From positions 1 to 64,000 of the forward strand of contig NZ_JAUSLE010000003.1 of assembly GCF_030646845.1 (NCBI RefSeq): a stretch of 64,000 nucleotides of DNA. Reading direction: 5' to 3'. The notes under the pieces are model-generated. The model was not told where the DNA came from. It made no database searches and saw only the letters and a list, made by a program, of their open reading frames with translations. Positions 26,726 through 35,674 of this stretch are shown piece after piece (position 1 is the first letter of the stretch; each line of letters starts with the position of its first letter). The position numbers and the translations under genes are program-made. The DNA is from Rhodoferax sp. (GTDB lineage: Bacteria > Pseudomonadota > Gammaproteobacteria > Burkholderiales > Burkholderiaceae_C).

Positions 26726-28207
26726 ATGTCTCTACCCCATGGCCTGCTGGGCGTTTTTGCCTCCCTGGCGTGCGGCCTTGCGCTGGCCCAACAACTGCCC
26801 CCCGAAGTGGACGCGGCATTGGCCCGCGCCAAAGTGCCGCGCGATGCCGTCTCCCTGCTGGTGGTCGACGCCGAGGGCAAATCGCCGCCACGCCTGAGTC
26901 ATCGCGCCAACGTCCCCGTCAATCCGGCGTCCGTCATGAAGCTGGTGACCACCTATGCGGCGCTTGAGCTGCTGGGTCCGGCCTTCAGCTGGAGCACGCC
27001 GGTGTTTGTGGAAGGCGCGGTGCGCGACGGCACCCTGTTTGGCAACCTGTACATCAAGGGCCAGGGCGACCCCAAACTGGTGATTGAGCGCCTGTGGCTG
27101 CTGCTGCGCCGGGTGCAGGGCCTGGGCATCCACAAGATCGCCGGCGACATCGTGCTCGATCGCAGCGCGTTTGAGGCAGTCGACGCGGACCCCGCCAGCT
27201 TTGACGGCGAACCGCTGCGACCCTACAATGCCGCGCCCGACGCCCTGTTGCTCAACTTCAAATCGGTCGTGATGACCTTTGTGCCCGACCGCACGGCCAA
27301 CACCGCGCAGGTGCATTTCGAGCCACCGCTGGCAGGGGTGCAGATGCAGACGAGCGTGCCGCTGTCCAACGGGGTGAATGGCGCCAGTGCGGCCTGCGGC
27401 GATTACCGCGCCGCGCTCAAGGCTGATTTTTCTGACGCCACGCGCATCCGCTTCGGCGGCACCTACCCGGCCAGCTGCTTCGAGAAGGTCTGGTCAGTGG
27501 CTTATGCCGACCCCAGGAGTTACAACGTGCGCGCCGTGGAAGGCCTGTGGCGCGAGATGGGCGGCCAGCTGGCGGGCACGGTGCGCGACGGGCGCGTGCC
27601 CGCGCTGAACGGGGCCGCCAGGAACCCGACATTGCAGCCGCTGCTGGAGCCGGCGTTCGAGATCGCCTCGCCCACGCTGGCGGAGGTTATTCGCGACATC
27701 AACAAGTACAGCAACAACGTGATGGCGCAGCAACTGTTCCTCACGCTCAGCCTGCCCGTGCGGGGCCAGAACGGCAGCCAGACCAGTGTGGCAGCCACCC
27801 AGGAGGCTTCGCGCGAGGTGCTGCGCCGCTGGTGGACGGACCGTATCGGGTCGAACGACCTGCCCACGCTGGACAACGGCTCGGGCCTGTCGCGCAATGA
27901 ACGCATCAGCGCGCAAGCGCTGGCGCGCCTGCTGCAAACCGCCTACCGGTCGCCCCTGATGCCCGAGCTGATGTCCTCGCTGCCGATCTCGGGCGTGGAC
28001 GGCACGCTCAAGCGTGCCCGCGCCATGCCCCAGGGCAGCGCCCACCTCAAGACCGGCAGCCTGCGCGATGTCACTGCCGTGGCCGGTTATGTGCATGCGG
28101 CCAGCGGCAAGCGCTATGTGCTGGTCGCCATCGCCAACCACCCGAACGCCAACGCGGCACGCCCGGCCTTTGAGACGCTGGTAGAGTGGGTGGCCCTGGA
28201 AAACTGA
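26726..28207 (+). CDS. dacB: D-alanyl-D-alanine carboxypeptidase/endopeptidase (PBP4)
   Basis: This 493-aa periplasmic penicillin-binding protein trims or cleaves peptidoglycan cross-links. It carries a signal peptide (LLGVFASLACGLALAQ), the nucleophile motif SVMK near residue 70, the SxN motif SNN near 328, and KTG in HLKTGSL near 441. The long insert between SxxK and SxN is typical of class C PBP4. The start is set at the ATG at 26726 (MSLPHG), because the ORF-track extension would hide the signal peptide. The following cyclase gene starts 20 bp after its stop. Confidence 0.94.
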   Translation: MSLPHGLLGVFASLACGLALAQQLPPEVDAALARAKVPRDAVSLLVVDAEGKSPPRLSHRANVPVNPASVMKLVTTYAALELLGPAFSWSTPVFVEGAVRDGTLFGNLYIKGQGDPKLVIERLWLLLRRVQGLGIHKIAGDIVLDRSAFEAVDADPASFDGEPLRPYNAAPDALLLNFKSVVMTFVPDRTANTAQVHFEPPLAGVQMQTSVPLSNGVNGASAACGDYRAALKADFSDATRIRFGGTYPASCFEKVWSVAYADPRSYNVRAVEGLWREMGGQLAGTVRDGRVPALNGAARNPTLQPLLEPAFEIASPTLAEVIRDINKYSNNVMAQQLFLTLSLPVRGQNGSQTSVAATQEASREVLRRWWTDRIGSNDLPTLDNGSGLSRNERISAQALARLLQTAYRSPLMPELMSSLPISGVDGTLKRARAMPQGSAHLKTGSLRDVTAVAGYVHAASGKRYVLVAIANHPNANAARPAFETLVEWVALEN

Positions 28208-28227
28208 ACCGGGCCACTTTGCCCACC

Positions 28228-29379
28228 ATGACCCAGAACACCAAGAAACCCGTCCACTGGGCGGTTCGGCTGAACCACCAGAACCGGTCGGGCTCCTTCG
28301 TCCTGCTCTTCACCGCCATTGGCGCGCACATGGTCAGCCAAGGTTACAGTCTGCTGGCCTGGGGCCTGCTCACACTGCAGTTCCTCGTCTACCCGCACCT
28401 GATGTATTGGCGGGCACGGGGCGCGCGCGATGCCATGCAGGCTGAACTGAACAATCTGGTGATCGACTCGCTGCTGTTTGGCATCTGGGCGGCGGCACTG
28501 GCGTTCCCGGTGTGGATTACCTTCACCCTGGTCATCGGCACCACCATCACCCATGTCCTCTACCTCGGTCTACGCGGTGTTTGGCGGTCCGTCGCGGCCC
28601 TTGCTGGCGGCGCGCTGGCGACCGTGACCATTGCGGGGCTGCGCCTGTCGCCGCACACCGACGGCCTTACTACCCTGCTGTGCGTCGTGGCACTTTTGCT
28701 CTACTTGCTGGCCTTCGCCCATCTGGCCTATTTACGCACCCGCATGCTGCGCGACACACGTGAGAAGTTGCGTCTGCGCGAACAGACGCTGCATGCAGCG
28801 AACGAGGCCCTGCAGCGGCAGTTCGCCGAAATCCATGCCCTGCAAGCGCAACTGAGCGAACAAGCCAACCGCGACCCGCTCACTGGCCTGTACAACCGAC
28901 GCTACCTCGATCCCACACTGGCGCGTGAGCTGGCGCGCTGCGAGCGCGAGGGGCAGCCGCTAAGCCTGATGCTGATCGACCTCGATCATTTCAAACAGGT
29001 CAATGACAGCTATGGTCATCCGGCGGGCGACGAGGTCCTGAAGAATCTGGCGGCAATGCTGAATGAACAGGCCCGAGCCGCCGACGTGGTCTGCCGTTAT
29101 GGGGGCGAGGAATTTTTGCTGGTACTGCCCAACATGCCGGCGCACATTGCGTTGGTGCGGGCCGACCAATGGCGCGCTGCGTTTGCCGCAACGACCGTCC
29201 GGTTCGATAAATTCCAAATGCAGACTACGCTGTCTATCGGCATTGCCACGTACCCCGGCCATGGCGCGTCGGCTGAAGAACTGATCCGCCACGCCGACCG
29301 TGCCCTGTACCGCGCCAAGTCGGAAGGCCGCGACCGTGTCATGTTGTTTCAGACAGAAACCGTCGTCGCCATTACCTAA
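28228..29379 (+). CDS. MASE2-GGDEF diguanylate cyclase
   Basis: This 383-aa membrane protein is predicted to make c-di-GMP. The N-terminal MASE2 sensor region has about six hydrophobic helices (residues about 20-170, beginning HWAVRLNHQNRSGSF). A short coiled coil (LREQTLHAANEALQRQF) and one GGDEF domain follow. The active-site motif is GGEEF near residue 292. RAAD five residues upstream is an RxxD inhibitory site. The ATG at 28228 is chosen over a GTG at 28186 that lies inside dacB, although no strong ribosome-binding site is visible. Read-through from dacB is possible. Confidence 0.92.
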   Translation: MTQNTKKPVHWAVRLNHQNRSGSFVLLFTAIGAHMVSQGYSLLAWGLLTLQFLVYPHLMYWRARGARDAMQAELNNLVIDSLLFGIWAAALAFPVWITFTLVIGTTITHVLYLGLRGVWRSVAALAGGALATVTIAGLRLSPHTDGLTTLLCVVALLLYLLAFAHLAYLRTRMLRDTREKLRLREQTLHAANEALQRQFAEIHALQAQLSEQANRDPLTGLYNRRYLDPTLARELARCEREGQPLSLMLIDLDHFKQVNDSYGHPAGDEVLKNLAAMLNEQARAADVVCRYGGEEFLLVLPNMPAHIALVRADQWRAAFAATTVRFDKFQMQTTLSIGIATYPGHGASAEELIRHADRALYRAKSEGRDRVMLFQTETVVAIT

Positions 29380-29427
29380 AAAGATTTCTGGTATGAATGA
29401 CCCAAAAACTCCCTCTTGAAACCCCCA

Positions 29428-29682
29428 ATGCCCCTCCTCGATTTCATCGGCTACTGCGCCGCCGTCCTCACCACCGCCGCCTTTGTGCCACAGGCCTGGC
29501 ACACGTTTCAAACGCGGGACGTGCGCGGCATCTCGCTGGGCATGTACAGCGTATTCACCGCCGGTGTGGCCTGCTGGCTGGTCTACGGTTTGCTGCTGGG
29601 TGCGTGGCCGATCGTGATTGCTAATTGCGTCACGCTGGCCCTGGCGGCCGCCATTCTGGTGATGAAACTGCGGTATCGCTAG
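29428..29682 (+). CDS. SemiSWEET-type sugar transporter
   Basis: This 84-aa protein has three transmembrane helices and a single PQ-loop motif (FVPQAWHTF). SemiSWEETs work as homodimers moving small sugars across the inner membrane. The remaining sequence fits the family, including RGISLGMYSVFTAGV and NCVTLALAAAILVMKL. The ATG at 29428 (MPLLDFIG) is chosen over the TTG used in the ORF track. It lies 48 bp after the diguanylate cyclase gene on the same strand and converges on the sua5-type gene with a 25 bp gap. Confidence 0.88.
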   Translation: MPLLDFIGYCAAVLTTAAFVPQAWHTFQTRDVRGISLGMYSVFTAGVACWLVYGLLLGAWPIVIANCVTLALAAAILVMKLRYR

Positions 29683-29707
29683 ACGCCGCAGCGACGGGCG
29701 CCACCGG

Positions 29708-30745
29708 TCAGGCGGCCGACGCCCGTTGCAGGCGGTCACGCACCCCGTCCCACTCGGGCGTGTCGGGCGGCGTTTCGATCCAGATCAGCTTGACGCCCTG
29801 CGCATCAAAGTCGCGCAGCACCGCAAACAGCTGCTGCGCCGTGGCCGCTGCATCGTCGGGCATGCGCCGGCGCAGCACTTTGCTGGACCGGGTTGTCAGA
29901 ATGGCGCGCGAATAGGTGGCGATGACCAGGCCGGCGCCGTCAATGTCGGCCCCCAGCACGTCCAGCGCCGTCTGCAGGGCACGGGCGTCCATCAGGCGCA
30001 CCTTGGCCTTGGGCGCGTAGTGGGACTCCAGCGTGCCAGAGGCGCGTGGGGCCTGTGTGTTGTTCGTCATCAACTCCTCGTTTGACAGCACCGGCTGCCC
30101 GCACACGGCTTGCACCTGCTCGCGGGAGATGGCGCCGGGGCGCAGCAGCACCGGCACACCGCGCGTGCAGTCGATGATGGTGGACTCGATTCCCACGGCG
30201 CAGGAGCCGCCATCCAGAATCAGCAGGTCGTCGCCAAATTCACCTTGCACGTGTTTTGCCGTGGTCGGGCTGACGCGGCCAAACTGGTTGGCGCTGGGGG
30301 CGGCGAGGCCCCATACCGGCTTGTGCGGCTGCTGCGGGTTATCTCCCGGCGCCAGACAGGCTTTGAGCACGGCCTGCGCCACGGGATGCGAAGGGCAGCG
30401 AAGGCCGATGGAGTTCTGTCCACCGGCGGCGGCCGCCGCCACGCCGGCGCGGCGCGGCAGGATCAGAGTCAACGGTCCCGGCCAGAAGGCCTGGATGAGT
30501 TTCTCTGCAAAGTCGGGCACCTGGCTCGCAAAGCGCCCCACGCCGGACGCGTCCAGCACGTGCACGATCAGGGGATGGTCAGCGGGTCGGCCTTTGGCGG
30601 CAAAGATCCTGGCAATGGCGGCGTCGTTTTCAGCGTCGGCCGCCAGGCCGTACACCGTCTCGGTTGGCAAGCCCAACAGGCCACCTGCCCTTATCGTCTC
30701 TGCAGCAGCCGCTATTGATTTCGCAGCATAACCGTCCAGAATCAT
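29708..30745 (-). CDS. tsaC: L-threonylcarbamoyladenylate synthase (Sua5/YwlC type)
   Basis: This 345-aa enzyme forms threonylcarbamoyl-AMP from threonine, bicarbonate and ATP for t6A tRNA modification. The YrdC domain is clear (GLPTETVYGLAADA, KGRPADHPLIVHV, IESTIIDCT), followed by the C-terminal Sua5 domain beginning around SGTLESHYAPKAKVRL. The double-domain length marks it as Sua5-type rather than short TsaC. The ATG at 30745 is preferred. A TTG overlapping the purK stop (30763) is the alternative. Residues 6-12 (AAKSIAA) come from a partial copy of the dispersed repeat. Confidence 0.93.
   Translation of the reverse strand: MILDGYAAKSIAAAAETIRAGGLLGLPTETVYGLAADAENDAAIARIFAAKGRPADHPLIVHVLDASGVGRFASQVPDFAEKLIQAFWPGPLTLILPRRAGVAAAAAGGQNSIGLRCPSHPVAQAVLKACLAPGDNPQQPHKPVWGLAAPSANQFGRVSPTTAKHVQGEFGDDLLILDGGSCAVGIESTIIDCTRGVPVLLRPGAISREQVQAVCGQPVLSNEELMTNNTQAPRASGTLESHYAPKAKVRLMDARALQTALDVLGADIDGAGLVIATYSRAILTTRSSKVLRRRMPDDAAATAQQLFAVLRDFDAQGVKLIWIETPPDTPEWDGVRDRLQRASAA
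30711..30728 (+). repeat. Partial copy E of the dispersed repeat, at the sua5/tsaC N-terminus
   Basis: GCTATTGATTTCGCAGCA matches the head of the repeat. It is antisense to the gene and is read in the same antisense frame (A-A-K-S-I-A) as the purK and fmt copies. The distal half is not recognisable. Confidence 0.6.
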
Positions 30746-30759
30746 GGCTGAATCCGGAC

Positions 30760-31932
30760 TCAAAACGCCTCAAGGCCGAGACATTTGGCCGCCGCCAAAG
30801 CGGTGGCACGAACCTCGGCCACCGTGGCGCCGGTGAGGGTCAGGTGTCCCATCTTGCGGCCCTTGCTGGCCTTGAGCTTGCCGTACAGGTGCAGATGCGC
30901 GCCGGGCAGCGCCAGTACCTGGTCCCACGGCGGCGAGGCCTTATCCAGCCACAAGTCCCCCAGCAGGTTGAGCATGATGGCCGGGCTGTGCTGGCGCGGC
31001 TGCACCAGCGGCAGGCCCGCCAGGGTGCGCACCTGCAGGTCGAACTGCGAGACGTCGCAGGCGTCGACCGTGTAGTGACCGCTGTTGTGCGGACGGGGCG
31101 CCATCTCGTTGACGATCAGCGTGCCGTCCTGCAACACAAAGAACTCGACACACAGCACACCGACGTATTGCAGCTCTTCTGCTATCGATTTTGTAGCTGC
31201 AACCGCTTGTTTGGCGAGGGCTGGTGGCAGATTTCCTTCATACGCCTCGGTCACGGCCAGAATGCCCTCGCGGTGCAGGTTGAGCTGCACCGGCAGGTTC
31301 ACCATCACCCCGTCCCAACCGCGCGCCACGATCACCGAGCACTCGGCCTGCAGCGGCAGCATCTTCTCCAGCACACAGGGCGCGCCTTTGAGTTCGGCCC
31401 ACGCCGTGGCGAGCTCAGTGCGGGTTTTGACGCGCACCTGGCCTTTGCCGTCGTAGCCCAGGCGTGCCGTTTTCAGGATGCCGGGCAGCAAGTCGTCCGT
31501 CACGGCGGCGAGGTGCGCCGCCGTGTCAATCACCGCATAGGGTGCGCAAGGGACACCGCAGCGCACAAAATGCGCTTTTTCCTTGGCCCGGTCCTGCGCA
31601 ATGCCCACCGCCTCGGCGCCGGGGGCCACCGGCCGATGCGAGCCGAGTGTCATCAGGGCCGGGGCCGGCACGTTCTCGAACTCGGTGGTAATCGCCGCGC
31701 AACGCTGCATCAACTGCGCCAGGCCCTGCTCGTCGAGGTAGTCGGTCTGGATGTGGTAGTGGCTGACCAGCCCGGCCGGACTGGCGACATCGGGGTCCAG
31801 CACCGCGGTGAAGTAGCCCATCGCCTGCGCCGCCTGCACAAACATGCGGCCCAGCTGGCCGCCGCCCATGACACCCAGCGTCGTCTGCTGCCCGCTGCCG
31901 GTAGTTCCCGGCAGAATCGTTTGCCGGCTCAC
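30760..31932 (-). CDS. purK: N5-carboxyaminoimidazole ribonucleotide synthase
   Basis: This 390-aa ATP-grasp enzyme converts AIR to N5-CAIR in purine synthesis. The N-terminus [18 protein letters not shown] and later blocks ([26 protein letters not shown]) are diagnostic. The start codon is GTG, overlapping the purE stop as GTGA, so purE and purK are translationally coupled. A copy of the dispersed repeat encodes residues of about 233-250 ([18 protein letters not shown]) inside the ATP-grasp region, where it must be tolerated by the fold. Confidence 0.96.
   Translation of the reverse strand: MSRQTILPGTTGSGQQTTLGVMGGGQLGRMFVQAAQAMGYFTAVLDPDVASPAGLVSHYHIQTDYLDEQGLAQLMQRCAAITTEFENVPAPALMTLGSHRPVAPGAEAVGIAQDRAKEKAHFVRCGVPCAPYAVIDTAAHLAAVTDDLLPGILKTARLGYDGKGQVRVKTRTELATAWAELKGAPCVLEKMLPLQAECSVIVARGWDGVMVNLPVQLNLHREGILAVTEAYEGNLPPALAKQAVAATKSIAEELQYVGVLCVEFFVLQDGTLIVNEMAPRPHNSGHYTVDACDVSQFDLQVRTLAGLPLVQPRQHSPAIMLNLLGDLWLDKASPPWDQVLALPGAHLHLYGKLKASKGRKMGHLTLTGATVAEVRATALAAAKCLGLEAF
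31181..31234 (+). repeat. Dispersed repeat copy F inside purK
   Basis: The copy starts GCTATCGATTTTGTAGCTGC and ends GCGAGGGCTGGTGGCAGATTT. It is a near-consensus copy, antisense to purK, and is read in the antisense frame shared with fmt and sua5. Confidence 0.9.
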
Positions 31933-32423
31933 AGCAGGGGCGGCAGCGTCATGCCGCGGGCAATTTCGGTTTGCTCGGCGCGAAAGGCATCGAGCTTGGC
32001 GCGCAGGCCAGGGTCTTCGTTGGCCAGCATGGCCACCGCAAACAGGGCCGCATTGGCCGCACCGGCAACGCCGATGGCAAACGTGGCCACCGGCACCCCC
32101 TTGGGCATCTGCACGATGCTGTGCAGCGAATCCACCCCCGACAGATGCTTGGACGCCACCGGCACACCCAGCACCGGCACCGTGGTTTTGGCTGCCAGCA
32201 TGCCCGGCAGGTGAGCCGCGCCTCCGGCGCCGGCGATGATCGCCTTCAGTCCACGGCCAACGGCACCTTCCGCGTAGGCGAACATGTCATCCGGCATGCG
32301 GTGGGCCGAGACCACCCGCGCCTCGTGCGAAATGCCGAACTGTTGGAGAATATGGACTGCGTGCTGCATGGTGTCCCAGTCGGAACTGGAACCCATGACG
32401 ACGCCGATTTGAATATGTTTCAT
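31929..32423 (-). CDS. purE: N5-carboxyaminoimidazole ribonucleotide mutase
   Basis: This 164-residue mutase converts N5-CAIR to CAIR, the step after PurK. Class I PurE motifs are present: [30 protein letters not shown] and [14 protein letters not shown]. The ATG at 32423 (MKHIQIG) is the start, because the ORF-track extension to 32471 has no family match. It is divergent from cnoX, with about 100 bp between the starts holding both promoters. It is coupled to purK by a 4 bp overlap. Confidence 0.97.
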   Translation of the reverse strand: MKHIQIGVVMGSSSDWDTMQHAVHILQQFGISHEARVVSAHRMPDDMFAYAEGAVGRGLKAIIAGAGGAAHLPGMLAAKTTVPVLGVPVASKHLSGVDSLHSIVQMPKGVPVATFAIGVAGAANAALFAVAMLANEDPGLRAKLDAFRAEQTEIARGMTLPPLL

Positions 32424-32527
32424 AGTGTTGAGGACAGAGCTTGCCAGTGCGCTACGCTCTGCGCCTGGCATGCTGTCCCGCAGGTTGTCAGCATTGAATT
32501 TTACTAACTTACCCTGGGTTGCCCGGA

Positions 32528-33436
32528 ATGATGAACGTTACTGTTGAAAACTTTGATGCCGAGGTGGTTGCCGCCTCAATGCAAACCCCGGTCCTGGTCG
32601 ACTTTTGGGCACCCTGGTGCGGTCCCTGCAAAGTGATCGGTCCGCTGCTGGAAAAGCTGGAAACAGATTACGCCGGCCGCTTCAAGCTGGTCAAGATCGA
32701 TTCGGACCAGGAACAGGAACTCAGTCAGGCTTTTGGCATTCGCAGCATTCCCACCTGCGTGCTGATGATCGACGGCAAACCGGTGGACGGCTTCATGGGC
32801 GCGCTGCCGGAGGGCCAGATCAAGGCCTTTCTGGACAAGCACCTGCCCGCAGGCGAGGTGCTGGAGGCCGAAGTCACCAGCACGGAAGTGTCGGACGCAC
32901 CCGCTGACAACGACCCCGTCGCCATTCGTGAGGCGCTGCACCAGGCCGTGCTCAAGAACCCGGAGGACGAGAACGCCCGCTTTGACTACATCAAGCTGCT
33001 GCTGCAGGCCGGTGACATTGACGACGCCAAAGTGGCGTTTGCCCCGGTAATCGCCAAGACCGCTCAGGTGCGGCGCTTTGATTCACTGCAGCGGTGGATG
33101 AATGCTATTGATTTCGTAGCTGACCGGGCAGATTTGACGGGGGCCAATGCCGGATTTGATGCAAAAATAGCAGCCAACAAGCGCGACTTCGACGCCCGCT
33201 TTGGCAAGGCCCAAACCCTGATGGCGGCGCAGGACTGGACCGGCGCCATGGATGAGTTGCTGGAAATCCTGATGCGGGACAAAACCTGGGCCGACGAGCT
33301 GGCGCGCAAGACCTTCATCGCCATTCTGGACATCATCGAACCACCCCAGGTCAAAGTCGCCGACGGGCAGATCCCACCGGTGGACCCCACCGTGGCGACC
33401 TATCGCCGCCGCCTCAGCAGCGTGGTCCTGAGCTGA
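32528..33436 (+). CDS. cnoX: Thioredoxin-TPR protein (CnoX/YbbN type)
   Basis: This protein of about 302 aa has an N-terminal thioredoxin domain with an intact WCGPC active site near residue 34 and a C-terminal TPR-like helical domain. E. coli CnoX (YbbN) has this architecture and acts as a chaperone-redox holdase for GroEL, but it lacks the CxxC pair, so this version could also be an active reductase. The start is at one of two adjacent ATGs (32528/32531), and a TTG at 32519 is less likely. A repeat copy encodes residues of about 192-211. It sits on the plus strand between purC and purEK. Confidence 0.88.
   Translation: MMNVTVENFDAEVVAASMQTPVLVDFWAPWCGPCKVIGPLLEKLETDYAGRFKLVKIDSDQEQELSQAFGIRSIPTCVLMIDGKPVDGFMGALPEGQIKAFLDKHLPAGEVLEAEVTSTEVSDAPADNDPVAIREALHQAVLKNPEDENARFDYIKLLLQAGDIDDAKVAFAPVIAKTAQVRRFDSLQRWMNAIDFVADRADLTGANAGFDAKIAANKRDFDARFGKAQTLMAAQDWTGAMDELLEILMRDKTWADELARKTFIAILDIIEPPQVKVADGQIPPVDPTVATYRRRLSSVVLS
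33104..33160 (+). repeat. Dispersed repeat copy G inside cnoX
   Basis: The copy starts GCTATTGATTTCGTAGCTGA and continues to GGGGGCCAATGCCGGATTT. It has the same orientation and frame as copies C and D, encoding [16 protein letters not shown]. Confidence 0.85.
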
Positions 33437-33444
33437 TACCCTGA

Positions 33445-33501
33445 CGCCCGAACCAACCCGAAATCAGCTTGCGCTGGAATTCGGGCGCTGCGCCTTTTTT
33501 T
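33445..33501 (+). terminator. Candidate terminator of cnoX
   Basis: The inverted repeat CGCCCGAA (33445-33452) / TTCGGGCG (33480-33487) and the smaller stem GGCGC-T-GCGCC precede a run of seven T (33495-33501). The T run overlaps the purC stop codon on the other strand. Confidence 0.55.
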
Positions 33502-34417
33502 AGCCGGGCTGCCCCATCAATCGCTGCATCGCTTCTTGGTATTTGGCAGCGGTCTTGGCGATCACTTCATTCGGCACGCGCGGCGCCGGTGGGGTTTTGC
33601 TCCAGGGTTTGCCGTCCACCTGAACCTGCTCCAGCCAGTCACGCACGAACTGCTTGTCAAAACTGGGCGGATTGATGCCTTCCTGGTAGCTCTCGGCGGG
33701 CCAGAACCGCGAGGAGTCGGGGGTGAGCACCTCGTCCATCAGGGTCAGCGTACCGTCGGCGTCCAGCCCGAACTCGAACTTGGTGTCGGCAATGATGATG
33801 CCTTTGGTCGCAGCAATCTCGCTGGCAGCCTGGTAGAGCCGGATGCTGATGTCGCGGATGCGGGTCGCCAGATCCAGGCCGATCATTTCTACCGTTTGCT
33901 CAAACGTGATGTTCTCGTCATGGTCACCGGCTGCCGCCTTGGCCGCCGGTGTGTAAATGGGCTCAGGCAACCTGGAGGCGTTCTTCAAGCCAGCAGGCAG
34001 CTTGACGCCACAGACCGCCTGGTTTTCCTGATACTCCTTCCAGCCACTGCCCGCCAGATAGCCGCGCACCACGGCTTCCACCGGCAAGGGTTTGAGGCGC
34101 TTGACGAGCATGGAGCGGCCCACCACCTGCGGCACCTCGGCGGGCGTCACCACGCTCTCGGGCGCTTCGCCAGTGAGGTGGATGGGGCAGATGTTCAAGC
34201 CCTGGGGGCCGAGCTTGTCAAACCAGTACAGCGCCATCTGCGTCAGCAGCGCGCCCTTGCCCGGAATAGGCTCGCCCATGATCACGTCAAACGCGCTCAG
34301 GCGGTCGCTGGCCACCATCAGGATGCGGTCGTCGCCCACGGCGTAGTTGTCACGCACCTTGCCGCGGGCGAGCAAAGGCAGGGAGGTGAGCATGGAGGTG
34401 TGCAGGGCAGCAGTCAT
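33500..34417 (-). CDS. purC: Phosphoribosylaminoimidazole-succinocarboxamide synthase
   Basis: This 305-aa enzyme condenses CAIR with aspartate, the step after PurE. It fits the longer PurC form (yeast Ade1-like): [31 protein letters not shown] and [13 protein letters not shown]. Three purine genes (purC, purE, purK) therefore lie within 4 kb, though cnoX interrupts them on the opposite strand. A terminator stands between fba and purC, so purC likely has its own promoter in the ~95 bp between the two genes. Confidence 0.97.
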   Translation of the reverse strand: MTAALHTSMLTSLPLLARGKVRDNYAVGDDRILMVASDRLSAFDVIMGEPIPGKGALLTQMALYWFDKLGPQGLNICPIHLTGEAPESVVTPAEVPQVVGRSMLVKRLKPLPVEAVVRGYLAGSGWKEYQENQAVCGVKLPAGLKNASRLPEPIYTPAAKAAAGDHDENITFEQTVEMIGLDLATRIRDISIRLYQAASEIAATKGIIIADTKFEFGLDADGTLTLMDEVLTPDSSRFWPAESYQEGINPPSFDKQFVRDWLEQVQVDGKPWSKTPPAPRVPNEVIAKTAAKYQEAMQRLMGQPG

Positions 34418-34449
34418 AGCGGGCAGTCAGAGCGTCGAGGACAGAGTGG

Positions 34450-34494
34450 AAAAAACAAAGGGCCCGCCGCGGTGCTTGCACCGGCAGCGGACCC
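34450..34494 (-). terminator. Rho-independent terminator of fba
   Basis: On the minus strand there is a long GC-rich hairpin (GGGTCCGC...CGGTGC-AA-GCACCG...GCGGGCCC) followed by TTTGTTTTTT, starting about 20 bp after the fba stop. It separates fba from purC. Confidence 0.88.
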
Positions 34495-34513
34495 TGATTA
34501 TCGCAATTTCCGG

Positions 34514-35578
34514 TCAGTGCGCGACCTGCGCCAGCTCACCCCGCGCATATTGCCCGGCCACCTCGAACAGGCTGTGGCTCTTGATCTTGCTGGCCTGGCC
34601 TTCACAGCCAAACTGAAGGTAGCGTTGCTTGCACAGTTGCTTGGCCGCTTCACGGGCGGGCTTGAGCCAGTCGCGCATGTCGAATTTGTCAGGGTTTTGC
34701 GCCATGAATTGACGCACGGCCCCGGTCATGGCCAGGCGGATGTCGGTATCGATGTTGATCTTGCGCACGCCAAACTGGATCGCCTTCTGGATTTCTTCCA
34801 CTGGCACGCCGTAGGTTTCCTTCATGTCGCCACCGAATTCACGGATGATGGCCAGCAGCTCTTGCGGCACGCTGCTGGAGCCGTGCATCACCAGATGGGT
34901 GTTGGGAATGCGGCGGTTGATTTCCTTGATGCGGTCAATCGCCAGGATGTCGCCGGTGGGCTTGCGCGTGAACTTGTAGGCGCCGTGGCTGGTGCCAATA
35001 GCGATGGCCAAGGCGTCGAGCTGGGTGCGCTTGACGAAATCGGCCGCCTGCTCGGGGTCGGTCAGCAACTGGTCACGCGTCATGGTGGCGTCGGTGCCGT
35101 GACCGTCTTCCTTGTCGCCTTTCATGGTCTCCAGCGAACCCAGGCAGCCCAGCTCGCCTTCCACCGTCACACCGACGGCGTGCGCCATGTCCACCACCTT
35201 GCGGGTGACCTCGACGTTGTAGTCGTAGCTGGCAATGGTCTTGCCGTCAGCCATCAGGGAGCCGTCCATCATCACCGAGCTGAAACCCAGATTGATGGCA
35301 CCCTGGCACACGTCCGGGCTCTGCCCGTGGTCCTGGTGCATCACCAGAGGAATATGCGGATAGGCCTCGATCGCCGCCGCGATCAAATGCTTGATGAACG
35401 CCTCACCGGCATACTTGCGGGCGCCTGCGCTGGCCTGCAGGATGACGGGTGCGCCGACCTCGTCGGCCGCCGCCATGACGGCCTGCACCTGCTCCAGGTT
35501 GTTGACATTGAAAGCCGGAATGCCGTAGCCGTTGACGGCTGCATGATCCAGCAGTTCGCGCATCGAAACGAGTGCCAT
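34514..35578 (-). CDS. fba: Class II fructose-bisphosphate aldolase
   Basis: This 354-aa zinc enzyme cleaves or condenses fructose-1,6-bisphosphate in glycolysis, gluconeogenesis and, where present, the Calvin cycle. Zinc-binding histidines are in [20 protein letters not shown] and [11 protein letters not shown]. The length and sequence fit the class IIB group used in proteobacteria. It follows pyk on the same strand after 96 bp and has its own strong terminator. Two direct repeats TGGTAAC with 11 bp spacing lie in its leader. Confidence 0.97.
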   Translation of the reverse strand: MALVSMRELLDHAAVNGYGIPAFNVNNLEQVQAVMAAADEVGAPVILQASAGARKYAGEAFIKHLIAAAIEAYPHIPLVMHQDHGQSPDVCQGAINLGFSSVMMDGSLMADGKTIASYDYNVEVTRKVVDMAHAVGVTVEGELGCLGSLETMKGDKEDGHGTDATMTRDQLLTDPEQAADFVKRTQLDALAIAIGTSHGAYKFTRKPTGDILAIDRIKEINRRIPNTHLVMHGSSSVPQELLAIIREFGGDMKETYGVPVEEIQKAIQFGVRKINIDTDIRLAMTGAVRQFMAQNPDKFDMRDWLKPAREAAKQLCKQRYLQFGCEGQASKIKSHSLFEVAGQYARGELAQVAH

Positions 35579-35674
35579 TTTGATATCCCCAGAGAAGTTG
35601 GTAACCGACTGGTAACTTGTACCTTGACCGGCGATTTTACCCCCCGGGAAGCGAGAAGCGTGGGGGCAATACCT

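Noticed and set aside
35640-35674. GC-rich inverted sequence after the pyk stop as a terminator
   Set aside because: The CCCCC/GGGGG arms have a long loop and no following T-run, so support is too weak.
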